DNA from: Rhodanobacteraceae bacterium
GTDB taxonomy: Bacteria > Pseudomonadota > Gammaproteobacteria > Xanthomonadales > SZUA-5
Length of the DNA stretch: 64,000 bases
NCBI GenBank assembly: GCA_016713135.1
Contig: JADJPR010000003.1
Span: 62,001-126,000 of the forward strand
Direction of reading: 5' to 3'
The translations under genes were made by a program, and so were the position numbers. Under the pieces are notes generated by a model. It searched no databases. It was not told the origin of the DNA and saw only the letters and a list, made by a program, of their open reading frames with translations. Below are positions 49,920-57,607 of the stretch, piece after piece (the first letter of the stretch is position 1; every line of letters starts with the position of its first letter).

Positions 49920-51957
49920 GATCCGGGTTGCACTGGTCTACCAGCAGGACGAGGGCAGCAAGGCACTGCGCGGAGCACTCGCCAATGCCGGAGTCGAGAT
50001 TGCGATCGAGCGCCGCGCGAGCGAACTGGATTCGGCGGCGATCATCGCCAGTGATGTCGATGCAATCGTGGTCAACCTGGATCCGGAGCTCGAGGATCTG
50101 CTCGACGAAGTGACCGACGCGCTTGACCGTGCGACACAACCGGTCATTTTCAATGATCCCGCTGCGTCGAGCGACCTCTCGGGTTGGGACCGGGCTCGCT
50201 GGCTGCGGCACCTGTCTGCCAAGTTGAAGGGCAGGACCGACGTCACACCACCGGCTCCTCCGGGCGCACAGGCGATCCCGACGCCGGCGCCGCGCCAGAT
50301 TGCCGCCGTAGCGGTGCCCGCGGTGGCCGCCGCCACCCAGGCAGCCGAGGTTCCCACGCCGGAACCGGTCGAGCCTCAGGTGGAGATCAGCCTGGCAGAT
50401 CTCGACTCGATGTTCGGTGCTCCCGAAAGTCAGGGAGCTGCTCCGGCCGTGGAGCCCACTGTGGCGCTGACCATCGGTGAGGACATCGGCGACCTGGATG
50501 CCTTCTTCGAACAATCAGTGGAACTGGTGGACCTTGGGCCGAAGCCCGAGCCGCCCAGTGTGCCGGCGGCGTCCGTCGACGGTTCTCCAGCACCGGAAGC
50601 CGCCGACGCGCTGGATCTGGATTCCCTGTTCGCCAGCGAACCTGCAGCCGATCCACCGTCAATACAATTGGCGAGCGCCGATGAGTTGAATGAACTCGAC
50701 GCGCTGTTCGCCCAGGTTCCCGCGGACGAACTGGCGACTCCGGGCGCACCGGCCGCCACCGCGGGCGAACTTCAGGACCTGGATGCATTGTTCCAGGAGT
50801 TCGAGGCGAGCCAGAAGTCCGAGTCAGCGCCGCGAGCGGAACCAGCGGCCGAGCCGGCGAAGCAGGAGCCGGCCAAGAGCTCATTCGGGTCCTTGTCCGC
50901 AGCCTGGTCGCTCGAGGAAATCGAAGAAGAGAAGTTGCCGGATCCGGGACTTGAAACGGGCAAGCTGGTCGCAGAGTGGCGGCTGGATGTCCCCGCAAAG
51001 CCAGCAGCAGCGAAGCCGTTGGCCACCAAGCCGGAAGCTCCGGCACCCAGGGAGACATCGGGTCCGAGCATTCCCGAGCACCTTGAGGCCTCGCTCGCCA
51101 GCGTCAACCTTCAGTTGCTCGACGACGATGTCGCACCCGCATCCCCCTCGGCCGCCGCGAGCGAAATCGAAGCGCTCGATCTCTCGGGAATCGGGTTCGA
51201 CGATGCACCTGCCTCGCCTGCCACCGGAGTCATCGACGAGCTGTCGCTGACTGATATCGAGTTTGACCTCGATCTCGCCGGCCAGGCAACTGGGCCTGCG
51301 CCTGCGAGTCCTGTGGGTAGCCAGTTCGATGCCGACCTCGGCGACCTGGACGCACTGTTCGCGACGGCCCCGGCGACGAAACTGTCGCTGCCCGACCTGA
51401 ACAGGGTCTTCGTCCTGGGCGCTTCGATCGGAGGGCCAGAGGCCATCAAGGCCTTCCTGGCGCGCTTGCCCGCGCAAGTGCCGGCTGCCTTCATCGTTGC
51501 GCAACACATGGGCAGCGAGTTTCTGGAAATGATGGCGGCGCAGCTCGACGCAGCCACCGCGCTGTCGGTGCGCTTCCCCAAGTCCGGCGAGAGGTTGCGC
51601 CACGGCGAGGTTCTGGTGGCGCCGGCGACCGAACACCTGACCCTCGATGCAGAGGGACGCGTGCAGCTCAGTGCGGCACCGTCAGGCTCGCCCTACAGTC
51701 CGTCGATTGACCAGCTGGCGCACGACGCTGCCGATCGCTTCGGCGACCATGCGACGCTGATCCTGTTCAGCGGCATGGGTACGGATGCCATTGAAGGCGG
51801 GCGCTACCTGTCCTCGCGCGGCGGCCAGGTGTGGGCACAGGATCGTGCCAGCTGTGTCATCGCCACGATGATCGACGCGGCACGTTCCGAGGGCCTCTTG
51901 CGCTTTGAAGGGAGCCCCGTGCAACTGGCCGAGCGCGTGCTGAAACTGGTGTCCTGA
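49909..51957 (+). CDS. chpB: ChpB: CheB-type methylesterase with degenerate receiver and long motif-rich linker
   Basis: About 682 residues, roughly twice Pseudomonas ChpB. An N-terminal receiver-like domain (about 1-110; AIVVNLDPELEDLLDEV) lacks a clear acidic pair. A linker of about 370 residues is rich in Ala/Pro/Glu and carries six copies of a DLDxLF-type motif. The C-terminal esterase (from about 490) has the catalytic Ser in LGASIGGPEA, His in VAQHMGSEF and Asp in FSGMGTDAIEGG. It should demethylate PilJ. It overlaps the chpA end. A second in-frame ATG lies two codons upstream. No pilK methyltransferase gene is present next to it. Confidence 0.92.
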   Translation: MSTEIRVALVYQQDEGSKALRGALANAGVEIAIERRASELDSAAIIASDVDAIVVNLDPELEDLLDEVTDALDRATQPVIFNDPAASSDLSGWDRARWLRHLSAKLKGRTDVTPPAPPGAQAIPTPAPRQIAAVAVPAVAAATQAAEVPTPEPVEPQVEISLADLDSMFGAPESQGAAPAVEPTVALTIGEDIGDLDAFFEQSVELVDLGPKPEPPSVPAASVDGSPAPEAADALDLDSLFASEPAADPPSIQLASADELNELDALFAQVPADELATPGAPAATAGELQDLDALFQEFEASQKSESAPRAEPAAEPAKQEPAKSSFGSLSAAWSLEEIEEEKLPDPGLETGKLVAEWRLDVPAKPAAAKPLATKPEAPAPRETSGPSIPEHLEASLASVNLQLLDDDVAPASPSAAASEIEALDLSGIGFDDAPASPATGVIDELSLTDIEFDLDLAGQATGPAPASPVGSQFDADLGDLDALFATAPATKLSLPDLNRVFVLGASIGGPEAIKAFLARLPAQVPAAFIVAQHMGSEFLEMMAAQLDAATALSVRFPKSGERLRHGEVLVAPATEHLTLDAEGRVQLSAAPSGSPYSPSIDQLAHDAADRFGDHATLILFSGMGTDAIEGGRYLSSRGGQVWAQDRASCVIATMIDAARSEGLLRFEGSPVQLAERVLKLVS

Positions 51958-52006
51958 GACACCAATGACCGCGACTTGTATCCCGATCAACTGAGGTTCC
52001 AGGATC

Positions 52007-52471
52007 ATGGCCGAACAAACCGAAATTCGCGGACTGATGATCCCGGTGACCAACGGTCGCGTGTTGCTGCCGAACGCCAGCGTCGCCGAGGTGATCACGC
52101 TGTCGACTCCGGAGAAGATTCCGAACGCGCCGGAATGGCTGATGGGCCGGGTCAACTGGCGTGGCTGGCGCATTCCCCTGTTCTCCTTCTCGTTGCTGGC
52201 CGGCATGTCGCTGGACGAGGGCTCGCGCGGTACTCGTGTGACCGTGCTGAAGGCTCTCAGCGGGCACCCGCGACTGCCCTACATCGCGATGCTGGCGCAG
52301 GGCTTCCCGCGCCTGACCACGCTCACGCCGGACACGCTGGTGCCGTCCAATGAGTCGATGCCGACGCGGCCAGGCGTGCTGATGAATGTCATGGTGCGCG
52401 ACGACCAGGCGGTCATCCCGGACTTGGGACAGATCGAACAGCTGATCAGCGATTCGCTCGCCGCGGCCTGA
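52007..52471 (+). CDS. chpC: CheW-like protein ChpC
   Basis: A 154-residue CheW-domain protein. LMIPVTNGRVLLPNASVAEV and PEWLMGRVNWRGWRIPLFSF fit ChpC. It is the last gene of the chemosensory cluster and probably couples other inputs to ChpA. Housekeeping gene holA begins 11 bases after it, so the two groups may be joined transcriptionally. Confidence 0.92.
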   Translation: MAEQTEIRGLMIPVTNGRVLLPNASVAEVITLSTPEKIPNAPEWLMGRVNWRGWRIPLFSFSLLAGMSLDEGSRGTRVTVLKALSGHPRLPYIAMLAQGFPRLTTLTPDTLVPSNESMPTRPGVLMNVMVRDDQAVIPDLGQIEQLISDSLAAA

Positions 52472-52482
52472 GCTGCATCTGC

Positions 52483-53502
52483 ATGCGCATCGGCTCCGCG
52501 GAACAGTTGCGCGAACACCTTGTCGGTCGCCTGCGTTCGGCCTACCTGATCGCCGGTGACGAACCGCTGCTGGTGCTGGAGGCAGTCGACCAGATCCGCA
52601 AAGCGGCGCTGGCTGCTGGTTGCAGCGAGCGCTTGGTGTTCGATGTGGTTTCCGGCTTCGACTGGGCCGACTGGCGCATGCAGGCGCGCTCCTATGGCCT
52701 GTTCGCCACCCAGCGACTGATCGAGCTGCGCCTGACCAGCGCGAAGCTGACCGTCGACGGTGCCGAGGCGGTGGCGGCCTTCGTCGCGGATCCTGGCGAG
52801 GACGTGTTGCTGATCCAGGCACCCGAGTGGAACAAGACGGCTGAGGGGCTGCCCTGGGTGGCGGCGATCGAGCGCGCTGGCGTCGTGGCGATCCAGCGGG
52901 CGCTGCGTGCCGAGGAACTTCCCGCGTGGTTGAGGGCACGGGCACGCCAGCTCGGCCTCGGCCTGGGCGAAGACGCCGTGCTCGAACTCGTCGCGCGGGT
53001 CGAAGGCAATCTGCTGGCCGCACAGCAGGAACTGAACAAGCTGGCGCTGCTCGCACCCGGCAAGCAGATCGACGCTGCGACCCTGGTCGACCTGGTGGCC
53101 GACAGCGCCCGCTACGACATCTTCGCCCTGTTCGACGCGGTGCTGGCCGGCCGCGGCGAGCGGGTTCGCCGCGTGCTTGCGGCCCTGCGCGCGGAAGGTT
53201 CGCATCCGGCCGAGATCTTCGGTTACCTCGCGAACCAGGTCGCTGCGCTGGCAGGCGCCGAGGCCCTGCGTGCGCGCGGTGCCTCGCTGCACGCCTGGTG
53301 GCCCACACGCGGAATCTTCGGTGCGCGCCAATCCGCATTCGAGCGAGCCTTGGGGCGTGGGTGGATCCAGCGCATGAATGAGGCGCAGCAGATCGACATG
53401 GCCTGCAAGGGCCGCTCGGCGGGCGAACCCTGGGTGGAACTCGAGCGCTGGCTCCTGCGCAGCACGCTGCCGGCCGCGCGCGCGGCGCGCTTCGCCGCAT
53501 GA
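52483..53502 (+). CDS. holA: DNA polymerase III delta subunit
   Basis: A 339-residue clamp-loader subunit. LRSAYLIAGDEPLLVLEAVD near the N-terminus replaces a Walker-type start, and ELVARVEGNLLAAQQELNKL followed by VADSARYDIFALFDAVLAG is diagnostic of HolA. It opens the beta clamp for loading on DNA. The usual upstream lptE (and leuS) are not present; chpC precedes instead. The stop overlaps the nadD start by four bases. Confidence 0.95.
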   Translation: MRIGSAEQLREHLVGRLRSAYLIAGDEPLLVLEAVDQIRKAALAAGCSERLVFDVVSGFDWADWRMQARSYGLFATQRLIELRLTSAKLTVDGAEAVAAFVADPGEDVLLIQAPEWNKTAEGLPWVAAIERAGVVAIQRALRAEELPAWLRARARQLGLGLGEDAVLELVARVEGNLLAAQQELNKLALLAPGKQIDAATLVDLVADSARYDIFALFDAVLAGRGERVRRVLAALRAEGSHPAEIFGYLANQVAALAGAEALRARGASLHAWWPTRGIFGARQSAFERALGRGWIQRMNEAQQIDMACKGRSAGEPWVELERWLLRSTLPAARAARFAA

Positions 53503-54155
53503 AGCCGCTGGCACTCCTCGGTGGCACCTTCGACCCGATCCACGTCGGGCATCTGCGCGCCGCCATCGAAGCGCGCGAGGCGCTCGCTGCGGAGGAACTC
53601 CGCCTTCTGCCGTGCGCCTTGCCGCCGCACCGGGAACAACCGCAGGTCGGCGCCGACCAACGCCTGGCGATGCTCGAAGCCGCGATCGCCGGGATTCCGG
53701 GATTGCGCAGCGACGATCGCGAACTCCGCCGCAGCGGACCTTCCTACACCTACGACACGCTGGTCGGCATGCGCGCCGAGGTCGGCGCGAAACGTCCGCT
53801 GGTGCTGGTCCTGGGGGCGGATGCCTTCGCTGGCCTGGCCACCTGGCACCGCTGGCGCGAGATTGTCTCGCTCGCCCACATCGCCGTGCTGACCCGCCCC
53901 GATGCGCACGGGTTGATCGACCCGCGAATCGAGGAATTGCTGGCGACCGCCGGCACCCAGGACGCCGCAAGCCTGCGCACGGCGCCCGCTGGCCGCGTCC
54001 TGCGGCTGCAGATTCCGCCGTTGCCGGTGTCGTCCACCCTGGTTCGCGAACGCCTGCGCGAAGGTCGCTGCGTGCGTTTCCTGGTCCCGGATGCGGTGAT
54101 CGAGCTGATCCGGCGCCACGGCTGGTATGGCGCAGCGCCGGTCGCCAACCGCTGA
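53499..54155 (+). CDS. nadD: Nicotinate-nucleotide adenylyltransferase
   Basis: A 218-residue nucleotidyltransferase making deamido-NAD in NAD synthesis. LGGTFDPIHVGHLRAAIEA is the ATP-binding start. LVLVLGADAFAGLATWHRW and IPPLPVSSTLVRERLREG (variant of the ISSTxIR motif) follow. It overlaps holA by four bases (ATGA). Confidence 0.96.
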   Translation: MKPLALLGGTFDPIHVGHLRAAIEAREALAAEELRLLPCALPPHREQPQVGADQRLAMLEAAIAGIPGLRSDDRELRRSGPSYTYDTLVGMRAEVGAKRPLVLVLGADAFAGLATWHRWREIVSLAHIAVLTRPDAHGLIDPRIEELLATAGTQDAASLRTAPAGRVLRLQIPPLPVSSTLVRERLREGRCVRFLVPDAVIELIRRHGWYGAAPVANR

Positions 54156-54246
54156 ACGCTGCCGCGGCGCCCGACCAGTGGCGCGCGGCAGCGGTTGCGC
54201 CGCGGACCTATAATTCCCGCCGTGTCCCACCCGAGGTTGTTCCGCA

Positions 54247-54897
54247 TTGAATACCACGCGTAACCGGAAGTCCGCCCCCGCCGTCGAGTCCGCAGAGTCC
54301 GCGGCCGCCCCCAGCCCGAAGCGCGCGACCAAACCCAAGGCAAGCAAGGCTGCGACAACCAAACCAGCCGCCGCCAAACCGCGCCGTGCGGTGGAAAAAA
54401 CCGAAGCCGCGGCGAAGCCGGTACGCAAGAAGGCGCCGGCGGCCAAGGACGGCGCCCAGCCGGCCGCGCCTGCCGCGCGCCCGGCGGCGGATGCAGCGCC
54501 CATCGCTGTGCCGAAGAAGAGCCGGGCAAAGAAGGTGTCCGAGCCGACCATCGACGTGCGCGTGCGCGACGCCGTGATCGCGCGGCTGGATGCGATGAAG
54601 GCGGTCGACCTCAGGATCATCGACGTGCGCGGCAAAACCAGTGTCACCGACTGCATCGTGATCGCCAGTGGCACCTCGACGCGCCATGTGAAATCGATGG
54701 GCGACGAGGTGGTGGTGACCGCCAAGAAGCACGGCATGCCACCGCTGGGCGTCGAGGGCGAAAAGGACGCCGAGTGGATGCTGGTCGACCTCGGCGACAC
54801 CGTGGTCCATGTGATGCTTCCGCGCACTCGCGAGTTCTACGGCCTGGAGCGCCTGTGGACGCTCGCCGAGGAATCGCGCGCCGCCAGCGCCGTCTGA
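54247..54897 (+). CDS. rsfS: Ribosome silencing factor RsfS with a long basic Lys/Ala/Pro N-terminal tail
   Basis: A 216-residue frame, twice the usual RsfS length. The C-terminal part from about residue 98 is the family domain (AVDLRIIDVRGKTSVTDCIV, GTSTRHVKSMGDEVVVTAKK, EWMLVDLGDTVVHVMLP). It binds L14 (uL14) and blocks subunit joining in starvation. The first ~97 residues are histone H1-like (KRATKPKASKAATTKPAAAK). The frame starts at a TTG with GAGG upstream; an internal GTG near 54535 would give a normal-length protein. TATAAT at 54209-54214 is a likely -10, so this gene may have its own promoter. Confidence 0.9.
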   Translation: MNTTRNRKSAPAVESAESAAAPSPKRATKPKASKAATTKPAAAKPRRAVEKTEAAAKPVRKKAPAAKDGAQPAAPAARPAADAAPIAVPKKSRAKKVSEPTIDVRVRDAVIARLDAMKAVDLRIIDVRGKTSVTDCIVIASGTSTRHVKSMGDEVVVTAKKHGMPPLGVEGEKDAEWMLVDLGDTVVHVMLPRTREFYGLERLWTLAEESRAASAV

Positions 54898-54906
54898 GCC
54901 CCGCTC

Positions 54907-55377
54907 TTGCGCGCGCACGTGCTGAGCATCGCCGAGCGCGCGCCTGCCTGGGTCAAGGAGGGCTTCGATGAGTACGCGCGACGGCTGGCCCACAAGTTGC
55001 CGCTGTCGCTGACCGAGTTGCCGCTCGGCGCGCGCGGCAAGAATGCCGATCTAAAGCGCGCCATGGCCGACGAAGGCCAGCGGATGCACGCCGCGCTACC
55101 TAGGAATGCGCGGGTCATCGCGCTCGACGGCCGCGGCGAGTCCTGGTCCAGCGAGGCCCTGGCCAAGCACCTGAACGCCTGGATGATCGACGGTCGCGAC
55201 CTCTGCTTCCTGATCGGCGGGCCCGACGGATTGGCGCCGCAATGCTTGATGGTCGCGCACCAGAAATGGTCGCTCGGCCCGTTGACCCTGCCGCATGCGC
55301 TGGTACGCATCGTGCTGGCCGAGCAGCTCTACCGCGCGGTCAGCATGCTCGGAAACCACCCCTACCACCGCGCCTGA
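54907..55377 (+). CDS. rlmH: 23S rRNA pseudouridine(1915)-N3-methyltransferase RlmH
   Basis: A 156-residue SPOUT methyltransferase. LCFLIGGPDGLAPQCL and SLGPLTLPHALVRIVLAEQL with the terminal HPYHRA form the trefoil-knot SAM site and family C-terminus. It acts on 70S ribosomes at position 1915. The start is TTG, nine bases after rsfS; the rsfS-rlmH pair is conserved in most bacteria. Confidence 0.96.
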   Translation: MRAHVLSIAERAPAWVKEGFDEYARRLAHKLPLSLTELPLGARGKNADLKRAMADEGQRMHAALPRNARVIALDGRGESWSSEALAKHLNAWMIDGRDLCFLIGGPDGLAPQCLMVAHQKWSLGPLTLPHALVRIVLAEQLYRAVSMLGNHPYHRA

Positions 55378-55381
55378 TGCC

Positions 55382-55966
55382 ATGCCGACCTTGATCCTCG
55401 CCTCGGCCTCGCCGCGCCGGTTGCAATTGCTGACCCAGATCGGCATCGGTGTCGACGTCATTCCCTGCGACTTGCCCGGAGTCAGGGCTGCCGGGGAATC
55501 GCCGTTGGCGTACAGCCAGCGGGTCTCGCGCGAGAAGGCCGAGGCCGGCTGGCGCGCAGCCGGTTGCCCGCGCGATCGCATCGCGCTCGGCGCCGACACG
55601 GAAGTGGTCCTGGGTGACCGCGTGTTCGGCAAGCCCGCTGACGCGGCCGACGCGCGCGCAATGCTCGCGGAACTCGCCGGTCGCGAGCACCAGGTGTTGA
55701 GCAGCGTTGCGCTGAGGGGCGCCAAAGTCGACCGCGTGCTCACCTCAACCACGACGGTGCGCTTCGCGGCGTTGACGCCCGAACAGATCGCGCGTTACGT
55801 CGACAGCGGCGAGTCGCTCGGTCGCGCCGGCGCGTATGCGATCCAGGGCCTCGCCGGCTGTTTCGTGGAGCGCATCGACGGCAGCTATTCCGGGGTCATG
55901 GGATTGCCGCTGTGCGAGACCACCGAACTGCTGCACGGGATCGGACTCGACCCTTTGCTGCGCTGA
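55382..55966 (+). CDS. maf: Maf-family nucleotide pyrophosphatase (YhdE type)
   Basis: A 194-residue protein: LILASASPRRLQLLTQIGI at the start, IALGADTEVVLGDRVFGKPA with catalytic Asp, and GRAGAYAIQGLAGCFVERID. YhdE-type Maf enzymes hydrolyse dTTP, UTP or modified nucleotides as housecleaning. I took the ATG giving MPTLILASAS, five bases after rlmH. The exact substrate class is inferred from motifs. Confidence 0.92.
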   Translation: MPTLILASASPRRLQLLTQIGIGVDVIPCDLPGVRAAGESPLAYSQRVSREKAEAGWRAAGCPRDRIALGADTEVVLGDRVFGKPADAADARAMLAELAGREHQVLSSVALRGAKVDRVLTSTTTVRFAALTPEQIARYVDSGESLGRAGAYAIQGLAGCFVERIDGSYSGVMGLPLCETTELLHGIGLDPLLR

Positions 55967-56109
55967 ACCGGCGGTTGGCTGCGCCCGATGTTCAGCCTCG
56001 CCACACTCGCGGTTCATCGCCTCGCAGTTACTCTGGGTGGCCATGGATGGCCGCCACGCGCGCCCATCCGTTATAAGCCGATCATCCCGCTGCCGACCGC
56101 CAACGCCCC

Positions 56110-57582
56110 GTGTCCGAAGAAATCCTGATCAATGTCACTCCCCGTGAGACCCGCGTCGCGCTGGTGGAAAACGGCATGCTGCAGGAGGTCTACATCGAGC
56201 GCGCCCGGCGGCGCGGCTATGTCGGCAACATCTACAAGGGGCGCGTGTCGCGGGTGATGCCGGGCATGCAGGCGGCGTTCGTCGAGATCGGGCTGGAGCG
56301 CACGGCTTTCCTGCACGCCAACGACATCGCGCGCATGCCACAGGACCCGGAAGCCACAGATCCGCCGCAGACCGCCGTGCCGCCGATCGCGGAGCTGGTG
56401 CGCGAGGGCCAGGAGATCGTGGTCCAGGTGGTCAAGGACCCGATCGGCAGCAAGGGCGCGCGGCTCACCACGCATTTGTCGATTCCCTCGCGCTACCTGG
56501 TGCTGCTGCCCTACGCCCGCAGCCTCGGCGTGTCGGTGCGCATCGAGGACGAGGCCGAGCGCGCGCGCCTGAAGGAACTGATGCAGGCGAACAGCGCCGA
56601 ACGCACCCAGGGCTACATCGTGCGCACCAACGCCGAGGGCGTCGGCGCCGAGCCACTGCGCGCCGACATGGCCTTTCTCGACCGCCTGTGGCTGTCGGTC
56701 GGCGATGACATGGCGCGCGCCAAGGTGGGCGAGCGCATCTACGAGGAACTGCCGCTGTCGCTGCGTGCGCTGCGCGACTTCCTCAAGCCGCATGTGGAGA
56801 AGGTGCGCATCGACTCGCGCGAGACCTTCGACCGCGCGGTGCGCTTCACCGAGGAATTCATCCCCGAGTACACCGAGCGTCTGGAGCACTACCCGGGCGA
56901 GCGCCCGATCTTCGACCTGTACGGCGTCGAGGACGAGATCCAGCGCGCGCTGCGCAAGGAGACGCCGCTGAAGTCGGGCGGCTACCTGATCATCGACCAG
57001 ACCGAGGCGATGACCACCATCGACGTCAACACCGGCGGTTTCCTTGGGCACCGCAACCTCGAGGAGACGGTGTACAAGACCAATCTGGAAGCGGCCCAGT
57101 CGATTGCGCGGCAACTGCGGCTGCGCAACCTCGGCGGCATCATCATCATCGATTTCATCGACATGACCGATGACGAGCACAAGCGCCAGGTGCTGCGCAC
57201 GCTCGAGAAGTCGCTCGCTCGCGACCACGCGAAAACCACCACCTATGAAATGAGTCCGCTGGGCTTGGTGGAAATGACCCGCAAGCGCACCACCGAGAGC
57301 CTCGAGCGCCAGTTATGCGAGCCGTGTGCGGCCTGCGCCGGGCGCGGCACGGTCAAGTCGGCGGAAACCGTGGGCTACGAGATCTTCCGCGAGATCACCC
57401 GCGCGGTGCGCCAGTTCGAGGCGCGCAGCGTGCTGGTGCTGGCCTCGCCGACGGTGGTGCAGCGCGTGCTCGACGAAGAATCTGCGGCTCTGGTCGAACT
57501 GGAAGGATTCATCGGCAAGCCGATCCGGTTCCAGCCGGAAGAGCAGTATTCGCCGGAACAGTACGACGTGGTTGTGCTGTGA
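56110..57582 (+). CDS. rng: Ribonuclease G
   Basis: A 490-residue endoribonuclease for 16S rRNA 5' maturation and mRNA decay. ILINVTPRETRVALVENGML begins the protein. An S1 domain (YVGNIYKGRVSRVMPGMQAA) and the catalytic metal residues in TTIDVNTGGFLGHRNLEE and GGIIIIDFIDMTDDEHK follow. CEPCAACAGRG forms the zinc-link. The start is GTG. It lies between maf and yhdP, as in many gammaproteobacteria. Confidence 0.96.
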   Translation: MSEEILINVTPRETRVALVENGMLQEVYIERARRRGYVGNIYKGRVSRVMPGMQAAFVEIGLERTAFLHANDIARMPQDPEATDPPQTAVPPIAELVREGQEIVVQVVKDPIGSKGARLTTHLSIPSRYLVLLPYARSLGVSVRIEDEAERARLKELMQANSAERTQGYIVRTNAEGVGAEPLRADMAFLDRLWLSVGDDMARAKVGERIYEELPLSLRALRDFLKPHVEKVRIDSRETFDRAVRFTEEFIPEYTERLEHYPGERPIFDLYGVEDEIQRALRKETPLKSGGYLIIDQTEAMTTIDVNTGGFLGHRNLEETVYKTNLEAAQSIARQLRLRNLGGIIIIDFIDMTDDEHKRQVLRTLEKSLARDHAKTTTYEMSPLGLVEMTRKRTTESLERQLCEPCAACAGRGTVKSAETVGYEIFREITRAVRQFEARSVLVLASPTVVQRVLDEESAALVELEGFIGKPIRFQPEEQYSPEQYDVVVL

Positions 57583-57607
57583 CCAGCATGAACCGGCGAG
57601 GCTGCAG

